A stretch of DNA of 64,000 nt from Armatimonas rosea (GCF_014202505.1 NZ_JACHGW010000001.1:682001-746000); one strand, 5' to 3'; positions 8,509 through 16,310 are shown, counted from the first letter of the stretch. Translations and numbers: made by a program. The notes: generated by a model from the letters alone, not told the origin.

Positions 8509-9567
8509 ATGCGTCTTCTCCTTCACTGTCCCTTCGTTTTGGCAGAAAATACCGGGATTACACGCTACCTTCGCGGCCTCCTTCAGGCGCTAGCAACCCA
8601 CGCTCCCGACCTGGAGATCCACTGCCTGATCCCTCCTGGCTGGAAGGGGCTACCCGCGCCGCTTATTCCCGTCCCGCTGACCATCCACTCGGGCGGCGGC
8701 GCGGGCCACCCGCTGGGCCGGCTCCTGCGCGAGAGCGCTTTCTTGCGCCGTCTCCACCGAGAAAGCCCCTTTGACCTCTTCCACTCGCCCTTTGGCTACC
8801 TACCTTTCTCCGTTCCCACGCCCAGCGCGCTGACCGTCCCCGACCTACGCGCCCTCCGCCTCCCCCGCAGTTTCTCACCCCTCCGCGGGGCGTTCTTGCG
8901 GACACTCCTGCCCCGCTCGATCCGTCGCGCCGCCGCTATCTTGCCGATGTCGGAGTTCACGCGCCAGGAGCTCTTGACACTCGTGCCGGGCTCTACAGAA
9001 AAAAAAATATTTGTTGCCTATCCCGGAGTCGATGCCTTCTGGCAGGCTCCGGCCACCCCCGACGAGCGTGCGGCCTTTCGGGCGCGGCTCTCGGGCGCGT
9101 TTTTCTTGGCTGTGGGGACGCGTGAGCCGCATAAAAACTTAGGGGTGCTCCTTGCCGCTCTAGAGCAGCTCCCAGAGAAAAAGCTGGCGCTGGTGGGCCG
9201 GACCTTCGCCAGCGGCCGCCAGCAGGCCCTGACCCCACCGCCCAATGCGGTCTTTCTGGGGCGCTTGACCGACACCGAGCTACGCGCCGCCTACGCCGAG
9301 GCGCAGGCCTACTGCTTTCCGTCGCTCTACGAAGGCTTTGGCTACCCACCCTTGGAGGCGCTGGCGCAGGGCTGCCCCGTGGTCGCGGCCGATATCCCGG
9401 TCCTGCGTGAGGTTCTGGGAAGCGACGCGACCTTTGCCAGCCCCCACGACCCCGCCGCGCTGGCCGCGGCCCTCACAAGCGCCCGCTACACGCACGCGCC
9501 CTCCTACACCTGGGAGGCCCATGTCGCCGTCCTGCGCCGGGCCTACCATGCTATACTGTCCCCGTGA
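8509..9567 (+). CDS. Glycosyltransferase family 4 (352 aa)
   Basis: This is a GT-B retaining glycosyltransferase. The N-terminal half starts MRLLLHCPFVLAENTGITRYLRGLL, an acceptor-domain pattern with the GI(T/G) loop. The C-terminal GT1/GT4 domain has FLAVGTREPHKNLGVLLAAL, a FLGRLTDTELRAAYAEA step and SLYEGFGYPPLEALAQGCPVV, which carries the E-x7-E nucleotide-sugar motif (E in YEGFG and E in LEAL). It would add a sugar from an NDP-sugar in surface glycan assembly; donor and acceptor are unknown. Its stop codon overlaps the GTG start of the ABC ATPase gene (GTGA), although the functional link is not obvious. Confidence 0.88.
   Translation: MRLLLHCPFVLAENTGITRYLRGLLQALATHAPDLEIHCLIPPGWKGLPAPLIPVPLTIHSGGGAGHPLGRLLRESAFLRRLHRESPFDLFHSPFGYLPFSVPTPSALTVPDLRALRLPRSFSPLRGAFLRTLLPRSIRRAAAILPMSEFTRQELLTLVPGSTEKKIFVAYPGVDAFWQAPATPDERAAFRARLSGAFFLAVGTREPHKNLGVLLAALEQLPEKKLALVGRTFASGRQQALTPPPNAVFLGRLTDTELRAAYAEAQAYCFPSLYEGFGYPPLEALAQGCPVVAADIPVLREVLGSDATFASPHDPAALAAALTSARYTHAPSYTWEAHVAVLRRAYHAILSP
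9552..9557 (+). promoter_or_regulatory. Extended -10 for the ABC ATPase gene
   Basis: TATACT preceded by TGC (TG-n extended -10) lies inside the end of the glycosyltransferase gene, with six bases between it and the GTG at 9564. This predicts a leaderless ABC transporter mRNA. Confidence 0.4.
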
Positions 9568-11048
9568 TCACGCCCGACATTCAGCTGGATCGAATCACGG
9601 TACGCTTTGGCTCTGTCACGGCGCTGGACGATGTCTCGCTGGCCCTGCCGCCGGGGGCGCGTGTCGCGGTGGTGGGGGAGAACGGTGCGGGCAAGTCCAC
9701 CCTGATGAAGGTGCTCTTTGGCCTGCTCCCCCCCGACTCCGGCCAGCTACGCCTAGGCACGGTCCCCACCCGGTTTTCGTCCCCACGCGAGGCGATCGCC
9801 GCCGGGATTGGGATGGTGCAGCAGCACTTCGACCTGATCCCCTCCTTCACGGTCGCAGAGAATATCGTCTTGGGGGGCGAGCCACGCGCGGGGCTGCGCC
9901 TCGACCGTAACCGCGCGGAGGCCGAGGTCGCCTGGCTCTCCCGGGAGAGTGGCCTGCTGGTCTCCCCGACCCTGCGGGTGGAGGAGCTCTCCGTGGCGGC
10001 GCAGCAGCGGGTGGAGATCCTCAAGGCGCTCTACCGCAAGGCGCGTGTTCTTATTTTAGACGAGCCCACCGCGACCCTCGCCCCGCCCGAGGCACGGGAG
10101 CTCTGGGCCGCCACCCGCCGCCTCTCGGAGTCCGGGGTGACCGTGGTCTTTATCACCCACAAGCTCGATGAGGTCATGGCCAACGCGGACTCGGTGACCG
10201 TCCTGCGGCGCGGCAAGCACATCCTGACCACCAAGACCGCGGAGACGACCCCCCAGGAGCTGGCCGCGGCGATGGTGGGAACCCATCCCCCCAACCCCCT
10301 TCCCTCGCCCAAGGAAGGGGGGGCTCGCGTGGGCGAGGGCCTCACTCTGCAGAACCTGACCGTCCGCAACGACCGGGGGGCGGTGGCGCTCCGTGGGGTC
10401 TCGCTGACAGTCGCGCCGGGGGAGATCGTGGGGATCGCGGGGGTGGATGGCTCCGGGCAGACCGAGCTGATCGAGGCGGTGGTGGGGCTACGCGTGCCCG
10501 AGAGTGGGACGATCCAGGCTCCTGCTGCCGTCGGCTTTATCCCCGAGGACCGGCACCGCCACGCGGTGGCGCAGAGCTTCACGCTGGCCGAGAACGCCGT
10601 GCTGGGGCGGCACCGGGAGGCGGCGTTTGTCGGGGCGGGAGGGATCGTCAAGCAGGGCGCTGTCCGTGCGTTTCTGGCCGAGCGCGCGAGCGCCTTCGAT
10701 GTGCGTGGCGGCGACCAGCCCAAGGCCGCGATGCGCTCGCTCTCGGGCGGGAACCAGCAGAAGCTTGTCTTGGCGCGGGAGCTCTCCAAGAGTCCTAAAT
10801 TGATTGTCGCCTCCCAGCCCACCCGCGGTCTGGACTTCGCCGCCACGGCCTTCGTCCACGAGCGCCTCCGCGAGGCCGCCCAGAGCGGTGCTGCCGTGCT
10901 AGTGCAGTCGCTCGATCTCGCCGAGGTCCTCGCCCTCTCTGACCGCGTCGCCGTGCTTTTTGAAGGCAAACTTGTCGGCATTGTGGAGCGTGCGGAAGCC
11001 ACTGAGGAGCGAATCGGGGCGCTGATGACAGGAATATGGTACATTTGA
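9564..11048 (+). CDS. ABC importer ATPase with two NBDs, BMP/nucleoside type (494 aa)
   Basis: Two fused nucleotide-binding domains, as in the YufO/RbsA class that energises sugar and nucleoside uptake. NBD1: Walker A GENGAGKST (about 38-46), Q-loop MVQQHFDLIPSF, a degenerate signature LSVAAQQ, Walker B ILDEPTATLAP. NBD2: degenerate Walker A GVDGSGQTEL, then LSGGNQQKLVLARELS. QQHFDLIPSFTVAEN is typical of the BMP-family subgroup. Residues about 240-259, between the NBDs, are encoded by a palindromic repeat. The C-terminus (ALMTGIWYI) departs from the family just where base composition turns AT-rich, so the last codons probably come from the inserted island. The matching permease gene resumes at 14357. 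Neither a substrate-binding lipoprotein nor a second permease is nearby. Confidence 0.92.
   Translation: MITPDIQLDRITVRFGSVTALDDVSLALPPGARVAVVGENGAGKSTLMKVLFGLLPPDSGQLRLGTVPTRFSSPREAIAAGIGMVQQHFDLIPSFTVAENIVLGGEPRAGLRLDRNRAEAEVAWLSRESGLLVSPTLRVEELSVAAQQRVEILKALYRKARVLILDEPTATLAPPEARELWAATRRLSESGVTVVFITHKLDEVMANADSVTVLRRGKHILTTKTAETTPQELAAAMVGTHPPNPLPSPKEGGARVGEGLTLQNLTVRNDRGAVALRGVSLTVAPGEIVGIAGVDGSGQTELIEAVVGLRVPESGTIQAPAAVGFIPEDRHRHAVAQSFTLAENAVLGRHREAAFVGAGGIVKQGAVRAFLAERASAFDVRGGDQPKAAMRSLSGGNQQKLVLARELSKSPKLIVASQPTRGLDFAATAFVHERLREAAQSGAAVLVQSLDLAEVLALSDRVAVLFEGKLVGIVERAEATEERIGALMTGIWYI
10286..10340. repeat. In-frame palindromic repeat inside the ABC ATPase gene
   Basis: Nested inverted repeats: CCCTCGCCC (10302-10310) with GGGCGAGGG (10331-10339), and C-rich/G-rich arms around AAGGAAGGG. 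It encodes PPNPLPSPKEGGARVGEG in the linker between the two ATPase domains, a Pro/Gly-rich stretch not expected in this family. The composition and hairpin form match the other C/G-arm palindromes in the window. Confidence 0.65.
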
Positions 11049-11073
11049 GATGTATGTCGTCATAAATTATGAT
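11045..11073 (+). promoter_or_regulatory. Candidate promoter at the left edge of the AT-rich island
   Basis: TTGAGA (11045-11050) and TATGAT (11068-11073) are spaced 17 bases apart. The -35 overlaps the ABC ATPase stop codon. It would give a very short leader before the ATG at 11087. AT-rich DNA yields chance matches, so confidence is moderate. Confidence 0.4.
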
Positions 11074-11086
11074 AATGGAGCTGAAA

Positions 11087-13777
11087 ATGAAGATTGGTTT
11101 GCAAACAATAATAATGGGGAATGAAATATATGATATTGAAAACCTGTTTCGATCGGTAAGTGATTTAGGTTTCAGTGGTGTTGAGATCGCTCAGGATTTG
11201 GATAGAATTTATTTTAAAAATGGCAGAAAAGCAAGTTTAAAAGATATTTTTTTGATGTCTGATGATTATGGGGTTAGTATAGCAGGTATTTGTTCAGGGG
11301 ATTTGCTTGATAGATTAGATAAATGCATTGAGTGTGGTAGGTTTCCTGATTATATGTACATTGATAGGGTGTTTTCTGGTAGTGATGGTGACATAGGCAA
11401 ATTGTTCTCTGTTTTCGAGGAAAGATCAAGTTTTATTGCATTGCACCAGCATGTCTATAAGAACTGTGACCGGTTTTCAGTTATCGTTGATCAGTTTAAA
11501 AAATATCCAAAATTGAAGTGGATACCTGATACTGCTCATTTATTTATTGCGGGTGATGATCCTATCGAATCAATACAATTACACTACGATAAAATCGTAA
11601 GTATACATTTGAAGGATTGGACGCAAGCATATGGACGTTCATTTCATCGATATGCTAAAGGATTTACATGTTTAGGGGATGGGGATTGTCCTGTGAAAGA
11701 GGTATTGGATTTAGTTATCTCTAATAAATATAAAGAATGGATTATAATAGAACAAGATTATGTTAATTTTGGGACTGTGACGGAATGTATTTCAAAATCA
11801 ATGTTTTGGTTGTCTGATCAAATGCATGAAAAAAGATCTGATATTTTAGAAAAAGAAAAAATATGTGCTTTGAATGACCTTTTTGAGGATGTGAATGATA
11901 TTCATAGTCGGAATACTGCTTCTAAAAAAGAATTTGAGTTGATAAATTTGATTTATAGTAACGTTAGGATGCCTTTGTCGGATTTCTATAGTCTAATTGC
12001 TAAAGCAATATGTACACTTTTTAAGTCTGAAGTTGTCGCACTATGGTCATGTCACCCGAATCGAAACGATCTGTGTTTACTCGCTAGTTACGCAAAAAGA
12101 AGACATATTGATGGAATCATTGATGGTTTACCTAAGGTTCTGAGCAAAGTTAAATATTTAGACACTATTGGTTATACGATAGATTCTATGAAATTATGGA
12201 ATAGTATTGTAGGATCTAGTGAGTATAGTCTTCATCCATGGGAAGATATTCTTCGTGACGGTAACTCGGATAATGTATATTATATACCAGTACATAATTT
12301 ATATAATATGAATCAAATGAGATTGGTTATAGCTGTTTATTCAAATGTGAAAATAGATGATCAACTTGTTAAGACCGAGAAAAATTCATTTTTATACCAT
12401 GTGACAAATGCCATAGATTTGTGTTTGGAATGCCAATGTTCGTATAGATCCAATTTAGTTAATTCTGAAGCAGATAAGTCTGTTGATATCGACGATTTTA
12501 TTTTTAGACTGCGGGGAATCTTGATTAAGTCTATTAATTGCATGGGGTCTTCGTTGTTTTTAGTGAATAGAACCGGTGATAGGTTGGAATACTATGGTGA
12601 TGAAAAGAATATATATTGGAATAGTAAGTTTAAATTTTATGGTCCAAATTTAAAGAATCGTAAACGCGGGTTTACTTTAGATGCTTGGGTTGCCAAACGA
12701 CCTCTTGTTATTGCACATGCCCAGATACCAGAATTTAATGGTGGTTTTAAACCATATGTTCCAACTTCAACAGAAATAGGTGATGGTATTAATAAGCACA
12801 TCGATAATGTTTTAATTGTTCCTATTATATCTATATCCCAGGACAGTAAAGTAAATACACCTTCTGTTATCGGAGTAGTTAGATGTAGAAACAAAAAATG
12901 TAGAAAATCGGATAATATACAAAAAAAGGAAGATTTTATCTATTGCCCGATTTTTACAGATGATGATGCTGCTATCGTAGATGTGATACTTCATTCTTCA
13001 GCACCGAAAATTGAACTTATGATGGCTGATAATGAAAGAAGGAAGTCTGTTGGGAGGATAATACATGAGATAAAACATCCAATAGCTGCTTTAAGTAAAA
13101 ATATTGATCTCTTGGCTTTTCAAGTGACGAATGGCTTGAATCCTATGGATTATGTCTATTTTAAAGATATCGAAGGATGGTTTGAATATTTCATGTGTGT
13201 GTTTAAAAATGCTCATTTTTATGGTGTTAACGAGTTGAGAAGAATTCATAACTTGAACACAGAATACAAAAAATCTCTTATATGGAGAGATGTATTGTCA
13301 AGTATATCGATATGGACAAAACCAAGTATTGAAGATAGGGGATTTAATCAGGCAGACTTAAATTGTAACTTGGAAGACTTTTATCAGATTCCTGAAATTT
13401 GGATAGACGTAAATTTAATTCGTATAGCGATATTTAATGTTATATCGAATGCCATAAAGTACTCTTATAATGATAAAAATAGGTTTAATATAATTCTGAC
13501 TGCTTCTGTTGATGAGAACTTTTATAAGATTCATTGTCGTGACAAAGGCCCTGGTATACATGAAGATTACCGGGAGATGATTTTTGAAGAAGGTATTCGT
13601 GGGCCTGATGAAGTCAATCAGTATGTGCGTGATGGTCTCGGCCTTGGGCTTTGGGTAGTAAGAAAGATAATGGAAGCTCATGATGGACATGTAGCTGTTA
13701 CTAATTTGTATCAACCAACTGAACTAACACTCTTTTTTCCGAAGAAACTAAGGTACAATGCTCCATCTAAAAAATGA
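11087..13777 (+). CDS. Hybrid sensor: IolE-like TIM barrel - GAF - GAF - histidine kinase (896 aa)
   Basis: Residues 1-245 resemble sugar-phosphate isomerase/epimerase (AP-endonuclease-2, IolE-like) TIM barrels: MKIGLQT strand 1, HQHVY (120-124), IPDTAH (Asp148, His151), SIHLKDW (His174), a LGDGDCP loop (about 196-202) and IIIEQD (Glu222), which together could supply the metal-binding Glu/Asp/His set. Residues about 285-450 and 465-645 look like two GAF domains; the second is the more convincing. The kinase has H-box IIHEIKHP (His660), N-box NVISNAIKYS, G1 DKGPG, F-box and G2 GLGLGLW, all intact. There is no transmembrane segment, so it is cytoplasmic. The ATG at 11087 is preferred over 11069 and 11075 because GGAG precedes it and the barrel begins there. 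The partner receiver gene follows after 28 bases. Confidence 0.8.
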   Translation: MKIGLQTIIMGNEIYDIENLFRSVSDLGFSGVEIAQDLDRIYFKNGRKASLKDIFLMSDDYGVSIAGICSGDLLDRLDKCIECGRFPDYMYIDRVFSGSDGDIGKLFSVFEERSSFIALHQHVYKNCDRFSVIVDQFKKYPKLKWIPDTAHLFIAGDDPIESIQLHYDKIVSIHLKDWTQAYGRSFHRYAKGFTCLGDGDCPVKEVLDLVISNKYKEWIIIEQDYVNFGTVTECISKSMFWLSDQMHEKRSDILEKEKICALNDLFEDVNDIHSRNTASKKEFELINLIYSNVRMPLSDFYSLIAKAICTLFKSEVVALWSCHPNRNDLCLLASYAKRRHIDGIIDGLPKVLSKVKYLDTIGYTIDSMKLWNSIVGSSEYSLHPWEDILRDGNSDNVYYIPVHNLYNMNQMRLVIAVYSNVKIDDQLVKTEKNSFLYHVTNAIDLCLECQCSYRSNLVNSEADKSVDIDDFIFRLRGILIKSINCMGSSLFLVNRTGDRLEYYGDEKNIYWNSKFKFYGPNLKNRKRGFTLDAWVAKRPLVIAHAQIPEFNGGFKPYVPTSTEIGDGINKHIDNVLIVPIISISQDSKVNTPSVIGVVRCRNKKCRKSDNIQKKEDFIYCPIFTDDDAAIVDVILHSSAPKIELMMADNERRKSVGRIIHEIKHPIAALSKNIDLLAFQVTNGLNPMDYVYFKDIEGWFEYFMCVFKNAHFYGVNELRRIHNLNTEYKKSLIWRDVLSSISIWTKPSIEDRGFNQADLNCNLEDFYQIPEIWIDVNLIRIAIFNVISNAIKYSYNDKNRFNIILTASVDENFYKIHCRDKGPGIHEDYREMIFEEGIRGPDEVNQYVRDGLGLGLWVVRKIMEAHDGHVAVTNLYQPTELTLFFPKKLRYNAPSKK

Positions 13778-13805
13778 ACCTAGTTCCGGTAAGGTGTAAG
13801 TAAAC

Positions 13806-14333
13806 ATGTCTATGGTGAAGGTCTTGATTATTGATGATAATCCTAGTACGGTTATGCCTGTAGCAGAAGCGTTAAGGATACTCGATTATCAAGTTCTAGT
13901 TTGTAATAGTGTTGATGCAGCGCATCCATTTTTGCGGTCTGGATTCGTTGATATCTTTATCATTGATAAATCGATGCCGGGAGGGGACTTATTCCCTGAT
14001 AACAGAGACGAAATGAAAACTGGGAGATTGGTTTATGATGAAATAAGAAATGTTTATTGTTTTAGTTGCATTCCTGTTATTATATTAACTAACTATAAAG
14101 ATGGTTATAATGCTGACTATTCAGAATTGACTGAAAAAGATATATTGGTTCGGATTATCGACAAAGAAGCGAAGATTAACGAGATTGTAAGCCAGATTAA
14201 GGTTCTGCTGATTGCATCTAATAAGGTTAGGAATAATATTGATACAATGATTATTAAATTATTTAGTGAAAATATGGAGAATGGTAAGGTGAATTGGCGT
14301 TGTGAGGTGCATAGTCATAAGGTGTCTGTGTAG
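13806..14333 (+). CDS. Receiver-only response regulator (175 aa)
   Basis: A CheY-like receiver covers residues about 3-137: acidic pocket Asp10/Asp11 in LIIDDN, phospho-acceptor Asp54 in IFIIDKSMPGG, Thr95 in IILTNYKDG, and Lys120 in RIIDKE. Between Asp54 and the fourth strand there is a longer loop than usual (GGDLFPDNRDEMKTGR). The last 38 residues form a polar, probably helical tail without a recognisable DNA-binding or enzymatic domain. All catalytic residues are present, so it should accept phosphate from the kinase encoded just upstream. Output is presumably by protein contact. Codon use is as AT-rich as the kinase and unlike the flanking ABC genes. The ATG at 13812 (third residue) is an alternative start. 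Confidence 0.85.
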   Translation: MSMVKVLIIDDNPSTVMPVAEALRILDYQVLVCNSVDAAHPFLRSGFVDIFIIDKSMPGGDLFPDNRDEMKTGRLVYDEIRNVYCFSCIPVIILTNYKDGYNADYSELTEKDILVRIIDKEAKINEIVSQIKVLLIASNKVRNNIDTMIIKLFSENMENGKVNWRCEVHSHKVSV

Positions 14334-14356
14334 AGCGCTACACGAAAGCACCATCA

Positions 14357-15349
14357 ATGCGTGGCCACATTTTTACAGCAATAGTAAGTGCGCTCTTGCT
14401 GGGCGGACTGGCGATCGCGGCGATTGGACAGAGCCCGCTGGCGGCCTACCAGGCGCTCTGGGAGGGCAGTGTGGGAACCCCCGATGCCTGGGGACGGACG
14501 CTTGGGCAGGCGACTCCGCTCCTGCTGACAGGAACCGCAGTGGCAGTGGGGCTCGCGGTGGGGCTGTTCAATATCGGGGCTGAGGGACAGATGGCCGTGG
14601 GAGGGCTTGTGGGCGCGGTTGTGGGGGCTACGGTGCCCGGAGTGCTGGCGGTGCCGCTAGGGCTGCTGTGCGGGGCGCTGGTGGGCGCTGCGTGGGCCTG
14701 GCTCCCGGTGTGGCTGAAGCTCAAGCGCGGGGCGCACGAGGTCATCACGGCGATCCTGCTTAACTATGTCGCCCGCAACGTCACCCGCTGGCTCACGACC
14801 GTCCCGCTCAAAGACCCCACGGGCCAAGCGCCCCAGACCGCCGAGGTCCACGCGACCCTGCCACGCCTCGCCGCCGGCCACGATGTTCACGCGGGGCTAC
14901 TCCTCGGGCTGGTGGCCGTGGCCACGGTCGCGTGGGCACTCTCCCGAACAGTCTGGGGCTATGAGACGCGGCTGGTGGGGCAGAACAAAGACGCGGCACG
15001 GGCGGCGGGGGTGAATGTCGAGCGGGTGACCCTGCGGGCCTTCTTGCTCTCGGGAGCGCTGGCCGGGCTCGCCGGCGCGGTGGTGGTGCTGGGAGTCGTG
15101 CCCTTCCACCGCTTCCCCGCCGACTTCTACGGGATCGGCTACGGCTTCGATGGCCTCGCGGTCGCGCTACTGGCGGGGAGCCAGGCCTGGGCGGTGCTGC
15201 CCGCCGCCCTGCTCTTTGGTGCCCTAGGCGCAGGTGCCGACCAGATGAGCTTCGCCACCGAGACCCCCAAGCAGCTCGCCCAAGTGGTGCAGGCGCTCCT
15301 CATCCTCGGGCTCTCTGCACGCTTTGTCTGGAAAAAGCGCCGCAAATAG
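14357..15349 (+). CDS. ABC importer permease, BMP/nucleoside type (330 aa)
   Basis: A polytopic inner-membrane permease of the BPD_transp_2 family, with about eight to ten hydrophobic segments. The family hallmark LFNIGAEGQMAVGG is near residue 70, followed by AHEVITAILLNYVARN and the GQNKDAARAAGVNVERV cytoplasmic coupling region. It pairs with the two-NBD ATPase at 9564-11048, with which it would normally be contiguous; here the AT-rich island separates them. The ATG at 14357 lies where high-G+C sequence resumes, and no good ribosome site precedes it, consistent with loss of the original upstream context. The usual second permease (about 300 aa) does not follow. Substrate is likely a nucleoside or purine by family, not shown by context. 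Confidence 0.9.
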   Translation: MRGHIFTAIVSALLLGGLAIAAIGQSPLAAYQALWEGSVGTPDAWGRTLGQATPLLLTGTAVAVGLAVGLFNIGAEGQMAVGGLVGAVVGATVPGVLAVPLGLLCGALVGAAWAWLPVWLKLKRGAHEVITAILLNYVARNVTRWLTTVPLKDPTGQAPQTAEVHATLPRLAAGHDVHAGLLLGLVAVATVAWALSRTVWGYETRLVGQNKDAARAAGVNVERVTLRAFLLSGALAGLAGAVVVLGVVPFHRFPADFYGIGYGFDGLAVALLAGSQAWAVLPAALLFGALGAGADQMSFATETPKQLAQVVQALLILGLSARFVWKKRRK

Positions 15350-15359
15350 ACCCCCCGGT

Positions 15360-15500
15360 TTGTGATCGCTCCCGTTGGAGGGGAGCGTCTCGCTGTCCTC
15401 GTTCCTCGTACATAAAGGGCGCTTCGCGCCCATGGCCGGAGGCCTTCGTGTCGGAGCCTGCGACGACAGCGAGACGCCCCGGTTCATCGGGGCGATCTCA
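15360..15500. repeat. Long imperfect palindrome, family A, copy 1
   Basis: An intergenic element of about 140 bp between convergent ABC genes. Left arm contains CGTCTCGCTGTC (15386-15397), right arm its exact complement GACAGCGAGACG (15465-15476), extended by imperfect pairing (CTCGTTCCTCG / CGGAGCCTGCG) and by outer hairpins beginning TGATCGCTCCC and ending GGGGCGATCTCA. The central loop holds CCCATGGCCGGAGGCC, a shortened form of the loop seen in the other copies. It may also serve as a two-way terminator. Confidence 0.75.
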
Positions 15501-15509
15501 CGGCGCGCT

Positions 15510-16310
15510 CTAAATCCCCGAGCCCGCCTCTTCTCCTTCGCGCACCCGAGGCGGAGGGAGCGCCCAGCCGGAGTCGTACTCCTCGGCGGCGACACGGGTC
15601 ACCTCCGCGGAGAGCTGGGCGAGGAGCCGGTCGTGGATGGCACCGAGGGTGAGGTCGCGGCGCAGCTCACGGGGGCGGGGGGCATCGATCAGCACATCGG
15701 CGATAATGCGGCCGGGGCGCGATGCCATCAAGATCACCCGGTCCGAGAGTGCGATCGCCTCCTCCAGGCTATGGGTCACAAAGACCACACTGAGCTGGGT
15801 GCGCTCCCAGAGGGTGAGGAGCTCGGTCTGGAGCAGCGAGCGGGTCTGGGCATCGAGCGCCCCAAAAGGCTCGTCGAGGAAGAGGGCGTTGGGCTCCAGC
15901 ACCAGCGCACGGGCGATCGCGGCGCGCTGGCGCATCCCTCCTGAGAGCTCATGGGGATAGGCCTTTGCAAATCGCGCTAGGTGGACGGTCCGTAGCGCCG
16001 CCTCAGACTTGGCTTGGCACTCGGCCTTGGGGAGCCCACTTAGCTCCAATCCAAACATGACATTCTGGAGCACAGTCTTCCACGGGTAGAGCGCCGCCTC
16101 CTGAAAGACAACCCCCGCCCGCTCAACCCCGACCACCGAGCCACTACTCGGGGTATCGAGCCCGGCGAGGAGCGAGAGGAGGGTGGACTTTCCACAGCCC
16201 GACGGCCCCACGAGCGAGACAAACTGGCCCTCGGGGATGCGCAGCTCGATCCCCTCCAGCGCGACCGTGCCGCCGGGGAATGTCCGTGTCAGGGTTCTTG
16301 CTTCGATCAT
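15510..16310 (-). CDS. ABC transporter ATPase, sulfonate/nitrate/taurine type (266 aa)
   Basis: A single nucleotide-binding domain of the SsuB/TauB/NrtD class. Visible: Walker A GPSGCGKSTLL near residue 36, Q-loop VFQEAALYPWKTV, signature LSGGMRQRAAIARAL, Walker B LFLDEPFGALDA and the H-loop FVTHSLEEA. It overlaps the permease stop by four bases (ATGA) and is the last gene of a five-gene operon running leftward. It powers uptake with the neighbouring permease and substrate-binding lipoprotein. The roughly 25 residues past the usual C-terminus (WALPPPRVREGEEAG) are Pro/Arg/Glu-rich and may be another repeat-derived tail. Confidence 0.9.
   Translation of the reverse strand: MIEARTLTRTFPGGTVALEGIELRIPEGQFVSLVGPSGCGKSTLLSLLAGLDTPSSGSVVGVERAGVVFQEAALYPWKTVLQNVMFGLELSGLPKAECQAKSEAALRTVHLARFAKAYPHELSGGMRQRAAIARALVLEPNALFLDEPFGALDAQTRSLLQTELLTLWERTQLSVVFVTHSLEEAIALSDRVILMASRPGRIIADVLIDAPRPRELRRDLTLGAIHDRLLAQLSAEVTRVAAEEYDSGWALPPPRVREGEEAGSGI

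Larger units (their letters stand above)
11037..14345 (+). mobile_element. AT-rich two-gene genomic island splitting an ABC transporter operon
   Basis: From about 11037 to 14345 base composition switches abruptly from G+C-rich to strongly AT-rich (ATA, AAT, TTA and AGA codons abound; clearly well under half G+C by eye) and back again. The boundaries fall at the last codons of the ABC ATPase gene and 10-20 bases before the permease ATG. The island holds exactly two genes, a sensor kinase and a receiver protein, with a candidate promoter at its left edge. Small hairpins lie at both ends (TACAT/ATGTA at 11040-11054; GTGTAG/CTACAC at 14328-14343). No transposase, integrase, long terminal repeat or clear target duplication is visible, so the transfer mechanism is unknown. 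Confidence 0.75.

Noticed and set aside
11037-14345. The AT-rich island as a classical insertion sequence or prophage remnant
   Set aside because: No transposase, integrase or phage-like gene, no long terminal inverted repeats and no convincing target duplication are visible; the edge hairpins are only 5-6 bp and could be chance.
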